Source of the DNA: an uncultured Prevotella sp.
GTDB taxonomy: Bacteria > Bacteroidota > Bacteroidia > Bacteroidales > Bacteroidaceae
Assembly (NCBI GenBank): GCA_944321645.1
Contig: CALUMB010000004.1
Span: 1 to 64,000 of the forward strand
Direction of reading: 5' to 3'
Length of the DNA stretch: 64,000 nt
Shown piece by piece: positions 35,033 through 45,500 of this stretch. A program made the position numbers and the translations under genes. Below the pieces are notes generated by a model. It was not told the DNA's origin. It saw only the letters and a program-made list of their open reading frames with translations, and ran no database searches. Positions within the stretch are counted from its first letter, which is position 1. Every line of letters starts with the position of its first letter.

Positions 35033-37341
35033 TTGAGGCTTACCGAAAGCGGGGCCTTAAGGTTCTGCAAGTAGGAGTCCACCCTGTCCTGCCACTCCTT
35101 CTGGCTGCGGCAGTCGTATTTGCTCCACGCCGAGCCGAAGTAGTAGGTGTACTTCTGGCCGCTCTTGTAGTCTTTCACTATGCCGAGGGCATGGCCGGCG
35201 TTGCCGTTCTCTGGCTTCTCGTACATAAGTTTCTTCGTGGTGGCAACCCCGTTGGGGAAGAGCGCGGCCACGTATATCTGGAAATTCTGCGACGCGGGAT
35301 TGTCGGTGGGGTCGGCATACTGCACGTAGTCGCTGCCAAGCACCACGTTGCCAACATCCTCCGAGTGCAGCACCACGCCGAGGCCGAGGTCGGCAGGCAC
35401 GGTGAGTCCGTCGTACCAAACGGTCATTTTGTTGAAGTTGCTGCACTTGTCGAGGCTCAACAGCCTGTTCTCCACAACGCCGTTGTCGGTCTTGTAGGTG
35501 GACGGATTGTAGACAAGACGCACCGTAAAGCGCAGCGGCCCGTTGTCGAGCAGCTCGTATTCCTTGTAGCAATAGGGGAAGACGATGTTGTCGCCGTCCA
35601 TGAGCGCGGGCGTTCCGCAGCCCAAAGTCGGGCCTACCTTATAGCAGTCGAGTCCGTTGCCATGGTCGAAGTGGTAGCTGGTGAGCATATTGAGCGAGTC
35701 GGAAGCGGCCTTGTCGGTCTTCTTCAGCTCGGCCACGCGGCCCTTGTTCACGTCCTCCGTATAGTAACGCTGCTCCACGACGAGGGCAGGGGTGTTCTTC
35801 ACCCACACGTCGTTGCCGAACGAACGCTCGCCCGTGCGCTGCAAGGCGGGGCCGTAGCAGCGGTAGGCGGCGCGGTCGTTCTCCCACGCGATGTCGTCAA
35901 CGCGCTCGGGATACATACGTCCGTAGCAGTAGTTAACGAACGTATTGGGCGTGCCTTTGCGGAAAGTGAAGTCGGCAGAGCCGCCCGGACGCACGGCAAC
36001 CTCTACGAGCACCTTGCCGTCGTGGGTTATCTGGTAAGCCACCTGCTGGCCTATCACATTGTAAACACGGAACTGCCGCCCGCCGCTGATGCCGAGACGG
36101 CTGTACACTGTGTCGGCGCTAAGCTCCACGACCTCGTGGCGGAACGTCTGGCCGGGGTTGGACACGGTGACGGTGAACGCCTTGTCGTCGGCCGGGTTGA
36201 CGCTGCCGTCGTCGTAGCGCACCTTCTCGCAGGCCGCAAGCAGGAACGCGCCGGTGCCGAAGTTGGTGACGTTGGATGCCGAAAGCGTCTGGCCCTTGAT
36301 GGCACGCTCGCCTATCGGCTGCACATAGCCAACCGAACCGTCGGCCTGGAGGGCGGTGCCAACGAGGTAAGCCCACGCCTTCTCTGCCACGGGAGCATAG
36401 GTCGCGCGGTCGAGCAGGCCGTTGTTGACGCCCCACAGCAGCCCGTAGGCAAACAGCGCGGTGCCGCTCGTCTCCGGCCCTTCGGCTTCCTCGGCGTCAA
36501 GCATGGAGCGAGTCCAGTAGCCTTCGGCCTGCTGGCACTCCGCCGCGGCCGCGGCCAGCTGGCGGAAACGCTCGACGAACACCTGGCGGTGGGCATACGA
36601 GGCGGGCATATCGGCCAAAACCTTGGCCAGGCCGGCCAAGGCCCAACCGTTGCCGCGTGCCCAGAAGTCCTTCTTTCCTGCGCCAGTCTTGTGCTTCGGG
36701 TAGATGTATTTGGCGTCGCGGAAGTAGAGATGCGACTCCTTGTCGAACATAAGGTCGTCTGAATACTTGAAGTTCTCGTAGAGCTTGTCGAGGAACATCA
36801 CGTCGCCCGTGGCCTTATACATCTTCGACATAACGGGCATGGCCATGTAAAGCGCATCCACCCACCACCAGAAGTCGTTCGCCGACATGAGGCACTCGCG
36901 CGTCATCACCTCCTTTGCGCGGGCAACCTTGTAGGGGTCGGGGTTCATTGCGTACATATCGAGGTATGTCTGGAAGCACGCCTGCCAGTCGCCGAAGAGC
37001 ACGTGCTGCTCACCCTCGCCGTAAGTCTTGTACTTCCACTGCCTTGGGTCTTGCCCCTTGGCCCCGCTCCACTTGTTGTGGCGCGCCCACTTGTCTGAAT
37101 ACTCAAGGTATTTGGCGTTGCCGGTAAGGGCGTAAGCCTCCATGTTGCCGGTGAAGTACACGGCGTTGTCCCAGAAGGCGTTCACCTCCGGCTTGTTTGC
37201 GGCCTGCCAGTGGTTGTTCACTTTCTCCACAACCTCCAGGGCGGAAAGCTGCGGCGCGGCCTGCTTTTTCTTGCTCCTCGCACCTGCCGACGCCGGAACA
37301 AGCATCAGCGCGGCTGCCAGGACACTCACGATTTGTTTCAT
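35029..37341 (-). CDS. Secreted GH105 unsaturated glycuronyl hydrolase fused to a DUF4861 domain
   Basis: A 770-residue exported protein with a signal peptide at 1-21. Residues about 40-375 form an alpha/alpha barrel of GH105, the family that removes the unsaturated uronic acid left by pectin lyases. The catalytic Asp is in NDFWWWVDALYMAMP, with FWARGNGWALAGLAKVL and GTALFAYGLLWG further on. Residues about 385-770 match DUF4861, which often accompanies GH105 in Bacteroidota. It lies 42 bases after the DPP IV gene and overlaps the SDR gene. It would act after PL1, PL9 or PL11 lyases. Confidence 0.9.
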   Translation of the reverse strand: MKQIVSVLAAALMLVPASAGARSKKKQAAPQLSALEVVEKVNNHWQAANKPEVNAFWDNAVYFTGNMEAYALTGNAKYLEYSDKWARHNKWSGAKGQDPRQWKYKTYGEGEQHVLFGDWQACFQTYLDMYAMNPDPYKVARAKEVMTRECLMSANDFWWWVDALYMAMPVMSKMYKATGDVMFLDKLYENFKYSDDLMFDKESHLYFRDAKYIYPKHKTGAGKKDFWARGNGWALAGLAKVLADMPASYAHRQVFVERFRQLAAAAAECQQAEGYWTRSMLDAEEAEGPETSGTALFAYGLLWGVNNGLLDRATYAPVAEKAWAYLVGTALQADGSVGYVQPIGERAIKGQTLSASNVTNFGTGAFLLAACEKVRYDDGSVNPADDKAFTVTVSNPGQTFRHEVVELSADTVYSRLGISGGRQFRVYNVIGQQVAYQITHDGKVLVEVAVRPGGSADFTFRKGTPNTFVNYCYGRMYPERVDDIAWENDRAAYRCYGPALQRTGERSFGNDVWVKNTPALVVEQRYYTEDVNKGRVAELKKTDKAASDSLNMLTSYHFDHGNGLDCYKVGPTLGCGTPALMDGDNIVFPYCYKEYELLDNGPLRFTVRLVYNPSTYKTDNGVVENRLLSLDKCSNFNKMTVWYDGLTVPADLGLGVVLHSEDVGNVVLGSDYVQYADPTDNPASQNFQIYVAALFPNGVATTKKLMYEKPENGNAGHALGIVKDYKSGQKYTYYFGSAWSKYDCRSQKEWQDRVDSYLQNLKAPLSVSLK

Positions 37342-37383
37342 TCCTTTATGCTTATTTGGTTTGTTTGTCAGATAGTTGGCCGC

Positions 37384-39591
37384 CTACCGCATCTCGTCGC
37401 CGAAGAAGTTGACGATCTGGCGGAACAGGTGGTTGCGCGTGTTGCCGCCACTGATGCCGTGGTTGCGGTTGGTGTAGATGTTCTCCTTGAAGTCTTTGTC
37501 GGCCTGGACGAGGGCTTCGGTGTATTCTGCCGTGTTGCGGAAGTGTACGTTGTCGTCGGCAAGGCCGTGGCAGATGAGCAACGCGCCGCTAAGCTTCGAG
37601 GCGCGCGCGATGGGGTTCACCTCGTCGTAGCCCGTGGGGTTCTCCTTCGGCGTGCGCATATACCGCTCGGAGTAGACAGTGTCGTAGTATCGCCAGCTTG
37701 TGGGCGGGGCCACCGCCACGCCCGCACGGAACACGGGCCGCCCCTCGCTCATGCTCATCAGGGTGTTCCACCCGCCGTAGCTCCAGCCCCAGATGCCTAT
37801 GCGCTCCTTGTCTACGTATGGCTGCTGGCCGAGCCAGATGGCCGTCTCCACCTGGTCTTTCGACTCAAGGTCGCCCAGGCGCAGGTATGTACACTTCTCG
37901 AACTCGGCGCCGCGGCCACCCGTGCCGCGGTTGTCTACGCAGACGACGATGTAGCCTTGCTGCGCCATATACTGCTCGAGGATGGCCCCACTGCCGCACA
38001 TTCCGATGTCCCAGCTGTTCATCACCTGCTGGTTGCCCGGCCCGCCGTACTGGAACATGATTACCGGATAGCGCTTGGAGGCGTCGAACCCGGCCGGCTT
38101 CACCATCCACCCGTTGAGCTGCACGCCGCTCTGCGTGGTGAATGAGAACAGCTCGCGGCTGCCGAGTCCGCAGGAAGCGAGCTTAGCGGCCAGCTCCTTG
38201 TTGTCTGCGAGCGTGGCGAGCGTCTTGCCGGAATTGTCCTTGAGCGTGTATGTCGTGGGAGTGTTGATGTCGCTCCAGGCGTTAAGGAAGTACTTGAAGT
38301 TGGCGCTGAACACGGCCGAGTTCCACCCCGCCTTGTCGGTAAGGCACTCGGTCTTGCCGTTGGCATGGGCCACGTACACCTTCTTCTCGGTCGGGCCGTC
38401 GGGGTTTGCGGCATAATATATGTCGCCGGTACGCTCGTCGTAGCCGTAGACGTCGGACACCTCAAACTTGCCCCCGGCCACGCTGCGCACCAGCCTGCCG
38501 CCGAGCGTGTAGAGATAGAGGCCCATGTAGCCGCTGCGGTCGCTCGGCACGAGGATGTGGCCGTCGGAAATCTTGATGGAGGCCATGGCCTCGTGCTTGA
38601 TGTACTTGTCTACCTTTTCCTGCACAACGAGCTGGCACACGGTGGAAAGCGGGTTGGCCATGTAGATCATAAGCTGGTCTTGGTGGCGGTTCATGGTGAA
38701 GATGGCCACCTTGGTGGGGTCGCTCGTCATCTTGATGCGCGGTATGTAGCCGTCGGCATCGAGCGGGAGGTCAATCTTGCGCGTCTGCCTCGACTTAATG
38801 TCGAAGCTGTAGACGGCCACCTTCGAGTTTGCCCCGCCCGCCACGGGATACTTGTATGTGTAAAGCCCGGGGTAGTCGGCATACTGGTCGAGCGACGGGT
38901 TGGAGCCTTTGAAGAGCTGCATCGAATATTCCTTCACCGCCGACTCGTCGTAGCGTATCCAGCATATCTGGCGGCTGTCTGCCGTGAACACCATGCTGCT
39001 GTTGGTGGCAAACTCCTCCTCGTAGACCCAATCTGGCACGCCGTTAATCACTTCGTTGCGCTTGCCGTCCTTGGTCACCTGGCTCTCGGCGTTGTCGTAA
39101 AGGAGCTTTACGAGGTAGATGTTGCCCTCGCGCACAAAGGCCACCTGCTTGCCGTCGGGCGAGAAGATGGGCGTTTGCTGCGGGCCTCCGTCGGAAAGCG
39201 GCTCCACCTTGTTGTTGCCAATGTAGTAAATGTAGTACACCGCCGTGAACGAACGCCTGTAAATTGGCTCCGTCTGCGTCTGGATGAGCATCTTCGTGCC
39301 GTCGGGGCTCATTATGTAGCCGTCCACCTTGCTTATCTTCGCGCCGCCCACCGTGGCCGCGTCGAAGAGCACGCCCACCTGCTTGCCGGTCTTAAACGAG
39401 TACTTTACCACGCGCTGGCCGTCGTCGCTAATGCGGGCGTATGCCTCGCCGTCGTCAAGCGGCCTCACGCCATGTATGCCTTTGGCGGCAAACTCGCCAC
39501 TGGTGATGCCCTTCAGGTCAAGCTTCGGCCCGGCCATAGCGGCCGCGGCTGCCAAGACCAGAGTAGCACACAAAATCGCCATTCTTTTCAT
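37384..39591 (-). CDS. Dipeptidyl-peptidase IV (S9 family)
   Basis: A 735-residue exported serine peptidase. The signal peptide covers about 1-20 (MKRMAILCATLVLAAAAAMA). An N-terminal beta-propeller (about 40-480) precedes the alpha/beta hydrolase domain. The catalytic triad is visible: Ser604 in GWSYGGW, Asp at 679/680 in DDNVHF, and His711 in NHGISGG. It removes X-Pro dipeptides in the periplasm, important where peptides are a main nutrient. The start at 39591 gives a clean signal peptide. The GH105 and SDR genes follow on the same strand. Confidence 0.94.
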   Translation of the reverse strand: MKRMAILCATLVLAAAAAMAGPKLDLKGITSGEFAAKGIHGVRPLDDGEAYARISDDGQRVVKYSFKTGKQVGVLFDAATVGGAKISKVDGYIMSPDGTKMLIQTQTEPIYRRSFTAVYYIYYIGNNKVEPLSDGGPQQTPIFSPDGKQVAFVREGNIYLVKLLYDNAESQVTKDGKRNEVINGVPDWVYEEEFATNSSMVFTADSRQICWIRYDESAVKEYSMQLFKGSNPSLDQYADYPGLYTYKYPVAGGANSKVAVYSFDIKSRQTRKIDLPLDADGYIPRIKMTSDPTKVAIFTMNRHQDQLMIYMANPLSTVCQLVVQEKVDKYIKHEAMASIKISDGHILVPSDRSGYMGLYLYTLGGRLVRSVAGGKFEVSDVYGYDERTGDIYYAANPDGPTEKKVYVAHANGKTECLTDKAGWNSAVFSANFKYFLNAWSDINTPTTYTLKDNSGKTLATLADNKELAAKLASCGLGSRELFSFTTQSGVQLNGWMVKPAGFDASKRYPVIMFQYGGPGNQQVMNSWDIGMCGSGAILEQYMAQQGYIVVCVDNRGTGGRGAEFEKCTYLRLGDLESKDQVETAIWLGQQPYVDKERIGIWGWSYGGWNTLMSMSEGRPVFRAGVAVAPPTSWRYYDTVYSERYMRTPKENPTGYDEVNPIARASKLSGALLICHGLADDNVHFRNTAEYTEALVQADKDFKENIYTNRNHGISGGNTRNHLFRQIVNFFGDEMR

Positions 39592-39620
39592 CTCTGCTTT
39601 AGTTTGTACATAATATTGGG

Positions 39621-39628
39621 CAAAGTTA
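39621..39628 (-). promoter_or_regulatory. Putative -7 element of the DPP IV operon
   Basis: The minus strand reads TAACTTTG, matching TAnnTTTG, 30 bases before the ATG at 39591. Divergent from the radical SAM promoter. Confidence 0.65.
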
Positions 39629-39641
39629 AGCATTATTTCCG

Positions 39642-39649
39642 TAAATTTG
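39642..39649 (+). promoter_or_regulatory. Putative -7 element of the radical SAM gene
   Basis: TAAATTTG, a full match to TAnnTTTG, 23 bases before the ATG at 39672; the upstream element is weak (ATTGGG). Confidence 0.65.
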
Positions 39650-39671
39650 CACCCTGATTGGTTTAAAAAAC

Positions 39672-40619
39672 ATGAACGGGCCGATTTACGAGTACGGCGA
39701 ATGGCTGCGGGCGCGGTTCCCCTTCCGCGTGCAGAAAATAGCCATCGACGCGGGTTTCACCTGCCCCAACCGCGACGGAACGGTTGGCACGGGCGGCTGC
39801 GCCTTCTGCCGGGGCAGCTCGTTCGCCCCGCCATACTGCACCCCCGCCCACTCCGTGAGGCGGCAGATTGAAGCCGGCAAGGCTTTCTTCGCAAGGAAAT
39901 GCCCCGAGGCAAAATACATTGCCTACTTCCAGTCGCACACAAACACTTACTCCTCCTCCATGGAACGGCTGCGCCGCACATACGAAGAGGCTCTCGAAAC
40001 GGACGGCGTGGTGGGCATAGCCATCGCAACGCGCCCCGACTGCGTGGGCGACGAGGTGCTCGGCTACCTTGAAAGGCTCGCCAGGCAGACGTTCGTGATG
40101 GTGGAATACGGCATAGAGTCGGCCAACGACAGCACCCTGCGCCGGATAAACCGAGGCCACGGCTTCGGCTGCACACGCTCCGCGATAGAGTGCACCGCCG
40201 GGCGGGGCATAGCCACTTGCGGCCACGTGATAATAGGGCTGCCGGGCGAAGACGCAGCGGAGAGCGTCGGCCAGGCGCAAGCCATATCTGCGCTGAAGCT
40301 CGACGCGCTCAAAATCCACCAGCTGCAAGTGGTGGAAGGCACGCCACTGGCCGCCGAGTACGCCGCCGGCAAATTCGCCACATACACCGCCGAAGGATAC
40401 ATAGCCACCGTGGCGCAATACCTGCGCCGCCTGCGCGGCGACATGGCCATAGAGCGCGTGGCCTCGCAGTCGCCGGGCAGCATGCTCATCGCGCCCCGCT
40501 GGGGCCTGAAGCCGCAGGAAATACACCGGCGGCTAAAGGCATACATGGCGGCAAATGGCTACCGGCAGGGAGAGCTGTGCCTGCAACCGACAAGCCCGAA
40601 ACAACCATCGGTGGATTGA
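39672..40619 (+). CDS. YhcC-type radical SAM protein
   Basis: A 315-residue protein of the TIGR01212 (YhcC) family. The 4Fe-4S ligands are Cys31, Cys43 and Cys46 in the arrangement C-x11-C-x2-C, unlike the usual C-x3-C-x2-C. A YFQSHTNTYSS segment and GIATRPDCV follow, then the SAM-binding VEYGIESANDSTLRRINRGH and HVIIGLPGED. The precise reaction of the family is not settled to my knowledge. It stands alone, divergent from the DPP IV operon, and is followed by palindrome array E. Confidence 0.92.
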   Translation: MNGPIYEYGEWLRARFPFRVQKIAIDAGFTCPNRDGTVGTGGCAFCRGSSFAPPYCTPAHSVRRQIEAGKAFFARKCPEAKYIAYFQSHTNTYSSSMERLRRTYEEALETDGVVGIAIATRPDCVGDEVLGYLERLARQTFVMVEYGIESANDSTLRRINRGHGFGCTRSAIECTAGRGIATCGHVIIGLPGEDAAESVGQAQAISALKLDALKIHQLQVVEGTPLAAEYAAGKFATYTAEGYIATVAQYLRRLRGDMAIERVASQSPGSMLIAPRWGLKPQEIHRRLKAYMAANGYRQGELCLQPTSPKQPSVD

Positions 40620-40637
40620 CGGAGAAGCAACCACGGC

Positions 40638-40809
40638 GTTAACATCAGTTTAGAATTGGGCTGAAAACAGTTCCATTAGATAAGTTCCTGACACTCAACG
40701 CGTTATAAAACGCACCGTTTTGGCTTCCCAAACGGCACGTTTTATAACGCAAAACGACCCGTTTCATGCGCTGAAACGGGCCGTTTTGGATTGCGAAATG
40801 GCATATACG
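40638..40809 (+). repeat. Dispersed 22-nt-phased palindrome element, copy E (right end lacking)
   Basis: GTTAACAT at 40638, then five units starting at 40707, 40729, 40751, 40773 and 40795, all 22 nt apart; the distance from end to array is 69. The TTTTAGTTGCATAT end is not seen before the next gene begins at 40855. It lies between two convergent genes. Confidence 0.8.
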
Positions 40810-40854
40810 GCCATGAGATGGCACAAATTCTAAAAAACGGTTAAAAACGCCACG

Positions 40855-42039
40855 TCACTTCACCAGCACTTTCTTGCCCCGGCTGATGTAAAGACCCGGC
40901 CTCAACGGCTCGCCTACCTTGACGCCGCCCAAGGTATAGTATGGTGCGCCAGGCCGTTGGCCATCGGCAGCCACGCCGCCAATGCCGAGCATGACGCCCA
41001 TCTCCTCGTCGGAAAGCAACTCAACCGTGCCGAAATGCGACGTCCAGCTGGAATACAAATTGCTGTCGGCAGCCCCTTCTGGCAGGTAGACGGTGGCATC
41101 ATACATATAGGGGAACGGGCTTGAAAACGACAGCGACATATCCACAACGCCCGTGGGCAGGAAGAAAATCTTCTCCAACGGGCAACGGCTGAACACGTCG
41201 GCCTCCAACGTCTCCACGCCCTCTGGAATCACAACCTCTTTTATTTGAGTCCGGGCGAACGCCCCGCGCCGCAGCACCTTGAGCGAGTCGGAAAGCTGGA
41301 GCTTAGTTATCGGGCAGTCGGCAAAGGCAAACTCGCCCACAGAACTTACTTTGCCTGGCAGCACAACCTCGGCCAGCTGCGCCTGCTCGAAGGCATAGCT
41401 GCCTATGGATTCAAGCTCTTCGGGAAAGTCGAAAAACGCCAACGGGCATTGGCAGAAGGCACTGTTGCCGATGTAGGTAACCCCGTCGGGCAGCACGGCC
41501 TCGACAAGCGGACACCGGTTGAACGTGGAGTTCTCTATGCGCGTCACTCCTTCAGGCACGGCTATGCGCTCTAAGCCGCACTGGTTGAAAGCGTCCATGC
41601 CAATCTCCGTCACCGTAGGTGGCAATTCTATCGACCGCATGGCGGCATTGTGCGAGAAAGCCGCGCGGCCTATGGTGGCCAAGCGTGAACCTTCGGCAAA
41701 CTCCACCGCAAACGATGCCACGCTGGGGGAGCACGTCAAATACTCAATCTCCGTCACTGTCTTTGGGACGACCACGCGCTCAACTGCTGCGGCCGGACCC
41801 TCGGTAGTGTTGTACCAATAGAGATTGACCGCACTCACCGTGTATGTCTTGCCGTCGATGACAGCCGTCTCGGGTATAGCCACCACAGTGCCGGCGGCTT
41901 CTTCCAAGCCCGTGACGGTGGCCGTGAGTGCCTGCTCGTCGTTCACTTCAAATGTCCATACGTCCGACGCAACTTGCGCGGAAGCTACCGTAGTGGCGGC
42001 AATGGCCAGCATCGGGGCAATAAGTATATGCTTTTTCAT
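40855..42039 (-). CDS. BspA-like leucine-rich-repeat surface protein
   Basis: A 394-residue exported protein. The signal peptide is MKKHILIAPMLAIAATTVASA. An N-terminal region (about 22-75) is followed by about nine LRR_5 type repeats of the Treponema/BspA kind, each with a phrase such as VTEIGMDAFNQCGLERIAVP or GVTYIGNSAFCQCPLAFFDF. The C-terminal tail, YTLGGVKVGEPL then LYISRGKKVLVK, resembles that of the pectate lyase and suggests type IX export. BspA proteins bind host matrix or other bacteria; that role is inferred from the family. The start at 42039 is preferred over 42045. A promoter lies about 280 bases upstream, so the leader is long. Confidence 0.88.
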   Translation of the reverse strand: MKKHILIAPMLAIAATTVASAQVASDVWTFEVNDEQALTATVTGLEEAAGTVVAIPETAVIDGKTYTVSAVNLYWYNTTEGPAAAVERVVVPKTVTEIEYLTCSPSVASFAVEFAEGSRLATIGRAAFSHNAAMRSIELPPTVTEIGMDAFNQCGLERIAVPEGVTRIENSTFNRCPLVEAVLPDGVTYIGNSAFCQCPLAFFDFPEELESIGSYAFEQAQLAEVVLPGKVSSVGEFAFADCPITKLQLSDSLKVLRRGAFARTQIKEVVIPEGVETLEADVFSRCPLEKIFFLPTGVVDMSLSFSSPFPYMYDATVYLPEGAADSNLYSSWTSHFGTVELLSDEEMGVMLGIGGVAADGQRPGAPYYTLGGVKVGEPLRPGLYISRGKKVLVK

Positions 42040-42317
42040 AACCAATGGAGTTTAAGTTGTTGATAAAAATTTTTGGAAATAACATTTATTCAGGCTTGAG
42101 CCTATGCCGAGAGGTTAAGGGAACAGCTGGCCGACAAGCGCGACAACCACGCAAACGCCGCACCAGTCACGCCACAGGGCCAAGCCAGAAGAAGTATAGC
42201 TTACGAAGCCAACCAAACAACAAGCATGCTAAGCACAAGGTCGGCAAGGCCCGCCGCAGAAGGCAGGGATGCCTACACACCCCTCACAACTGCCAAGCTA
42301 AAGTGGCGACTGCACTG

Positions 42318-42349
42318 CAAAGATAGGGAAAAATCCACAAAACGGCAAA
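42318..42349 (-). promoter_or_regulatory. Promoter of the LRR gene
   Basis: On the minus strand TTTG (42346-42349), 20 nt, TATCTTTG (42318-42325): a full consensus match. Confidence 0.75.
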
Positions 42350-42372
42350 TTATATTTGCAAAATATAAACAA

Positions 42373-42418
42373 TTCGCACGGCTTGATTTATTCGTGGCAA
42401 CAAATCAAGCCGTGCGAA
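42373..42418 (-). terminator. Terminator of ruvA-sprA
   Basis: A perfect 17-bp stem (TTCGCACGGCTTGATTT at 42373-42389 with its complement at 42402-42418) around a 12-nt loop. On the minus strand it is followed by T-rich sequence (TTGTTTATATTTT). Confidence 0.75.
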
Positions 42419-42514
42419 CTGTCCTATGCAGAGCCAATATAACGCCCGCGCCACACTTGCCAGACTGTGGGGCAATGCCGATAAGGACAGCTGCGGCGGC
42501 CCGTGGACTGCGCG

Positions 42515-45500
42515 TCACCTCGTGAGCGAGAACTTCAGGCTCAGGCCGAAGTCTTGCGTGGTGGTGGGGTAGCTGCTCGACGAGAGCAGCGGGGTGTTGG
42601 TCTGGCGGTCGTAGTAGGCCGTGAGGGTGAGCAGGCGCGAGAGCGTGTAGTCGGCCGAGAACGAGAACTTGAGCGCGGTGTTGCCGCTGCTGGCCGCGCT
42701 GGTGACGGTGGCTATGTCGCGGGTGATGGATGCCTGCTTCTTGTAAGTGAAGTCGAAGCGCAGGTTGAGGTCGTGGTTCACCCCGGTGCCGCGCCGTGCC
42801 GCGTTGGAGGCGGAGGCGGTGCTGTTGCTTGCGGCGGCGTTGCCCTTGCCGCCCTGGCGCTTCCTTATCTTGCGCGACGTGCCGCTGCCGAAGATGTTGA
42901 AGTTGCTAATCTTGTAGCCCAGGCCCACTACCCAGTCCTTGCTGCGTGCCTCGTTCACCTGAATGCTGGTCATGCTGAGGTTGAGCACGCGCGTTGTGCG
43001 GTACTCCACTTTGCACGTCAGGTTGTTGTTGAGCGTGACGTCCACGCCGAAGAGCGGCGAGAACGACTCGTTGATGCTCACCGAGCTTACGTTGTACATA
43101 CTGTTTGGGATGGGGTTGCCCGTCGTAGCGTCGGTTATGAAGCCAAGCCCGTCCATGTATTCGTGGAAGGTGCTGTAAGTGGCATAGCTGCCAACGGCGA
43201 ACACGCTCTTGTAGGCGTGGTTGAGGTTGACGCTCTTGAAGTGGTCGCGCAGCCACGGCAGTCGCGTCAGCCCGCTGTACTTCACCGTCCAGTTGGGCAG
43301 CATCCGCTTCAGCGCGGGGAAGATGTCGAGCGCCGACCCGCCGCTCGAGGTGTAGGCCGAGAGGAACGCCGGGATGAGCACGTCGGCGCTGTAGCGGTTG
43401 ACCTGGCCCAGTTCGGGGTTGTAGGCGGAGCCGCCGAGGTCAACGTTGTTGGCATCGTACACCCCGCTGGGGTAGCGCGTGCCGGCATAGCGTGCCTGCA
43501 CGCGGCTGCGGAAGCCGTCTATCGAGGCGCAGAACTTCTCGAACGTAGCCGACGAGAAGCCGTTGTTGGCGTCGCCCATGCCCTCGAAGGCGCCCTTAAG
43601 GCTGATTGTGGTCATAGTGAACGACCCGGTCTGCGTTGTTGGCATCCCTGCGTACATATACTGTATGCTGCGCGCCTTGTTCACTGTGCGGCTGGCGTTG
43701 AGGTCTATCTTCAGGTCGGGTATAGGCTCGAGCGTCATGCGTATCTGCAAGTCTTCGCTGCTGTTTGTAGACGCCGGCGTGGCCACGCTGTCGTTGCAGA
43801 GCAGCCATCCGTTGCCGTAAGCCTTCTGGAGGTAGCTGTCGCCCACGAAGCCGAAGGCGAAGTCAAGGCCCGGCGACATCACCCCGCCCGTGCGCTGCCC
43901 GAGCATATCGCCCACGTTGGGCAGGAATCCCGGCAGCGACATCGAGTACTGGTTGCGGTAGGAGATGCCCACGCTGCGCACCATCATCAGGAATCGCGCC
44001 GCCATCTGCGTGGGCTTGTACCACCACTTCTTGTCCAACGGCTCCTTAGGCACGATGCTTAGCTTAAGGTCAACGGTGTCCTGGTTCTTAATGATGATGG
44101 TGTTCTCGTCCACCACCTTGTATTTCAGCTTATACAGCTTGCCGTCCTTGGTGCGGGCCTGCACCCTTAGCCGCTTGCTCTTCTTGCCGTGCTTCACGGT
44201 GACGGTGGTGTCGGGCTGCAGGGTGATTTCGCGCTGGTAAGTGTTCTTGTTGCGCGGCAGCCCGGCTTCCTGCTTAAGGTCGTCCTTGCCGCGGGCCTGC
44301 AGGCTGTCCTTGGCGTTCTTGGCAGCCGGGCGCGGGCGCGGCGTTATCTGCTGCCGGCGCATGGCCGAGGGCTTCTTGCCGAACGCCTCGTTGGCCTTCT
44401 TGAGGAACGGCACGTGGTTGTAGAGCGTCTCAAGGTTGAAGGTGGAGTTGATGTTGAGGTTGCGGTTGTTGGATATGGTGTTGCCGAGCGACGTGCCGTC
44501 GTCAAGCTCGGTGCCGCGCACCCACGAATAAGTGGCCGTGTAGCTTGCGTCGGCGTTCACCCAGTCGAATATCGGCAGCTTGTTGAGCGGCAGCTGGTAT
44601 GAGGCGGTGAACGTCTGCTGGTAGTCGAGCGGCGTGCCGAAGTGCTTGAGGCTCTGCTTCACCGAATCCTTCCACACGGAATACTGGTCGGGGTAGAGGT
44701 CTTTGTTCACCGGGGTGTACGGTTCCTCTATCTCGGCGTGGGTGGCCGACTGGAAGTTCATGTGCAGGTTCTTCGTGAGGTCCCAGCGAATGGAGAACTC
44801 ACGGTTCCAAAGGAACTGCGAGCTGAAGTTGAGCGGGAGCTGGCTTCCGCCCGTGCTCTCGAGGTCGCGCTCCTGCAGCTCGTAGTAGTTGCGCATGATT
44901 TCGGTGTTGAACGAGATGTTCTGCGGCAGGTAGTTTATGCCAATGGCCTTTGGGAAGTTGAGCCACTTGCTCTTGCCCTTTAGCTTCTTGAACGGCTCGT
45001 ATGCCTTGTAGACTGGCGTGTAGCTGTAGTTCATCGAGCCGCTCCACTCGTCTTCCTTCTCGTAGACGGTGGTCTCCCCGGAGGTCTGGCGGTGGGAATG
45101 GCTGTAGCTGAACGAGAAGTTTGCCGGGTCGTATGGCATGGGGTGGCGCTTGGTCTTTATGCCAACGCGCATATTAGAGAACGAAAGGTTGGTGCTGGTG
45201 GTCTTGGTCACGGCTATCGACTCGATGGAGTCGCGCTCGTGGTCGTCGGCGGCCGACTCCAAGGCATCGTCGAGTTCCATATCGGAGTCGAGGGGGTTGT
45301 AGCGCGGGCGCGTCTCCTCCTTGGTCACCGAATAATAGAACGGTATGGTGACCTGCGCCTTGTCGGGGAAGAACTTGCCAAGCTCGAGGTTGGCAGTGAA
45401 GCTGTATGTCTTGTAGTCGTCGTTGGAACGCTCGGCGACGCCTTCCTCCAGGCCGCCGAATCCGTCGGTCATCATCTTGCCGGTGAGGTTTACCGTGCCG

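Larger units (their letters stand above)
42040..42514. other. Intergenic region between sprA and the LRR gene
   Basis: No gene was found. The 475 bases hold the sprA terminator hairpin, the LRR promoter, and a leader of about 270 bases in front of the LRR gene. No known riboswitch was recognised in that leader. Confidence 0.65.

Noticed and set aside
42226..42525. Small plus-strand ORF upstream of sprA's end
   Set aside because: It runs through the sprA terminator and the LRR promoter, has no family features and no ribosome-binding context.
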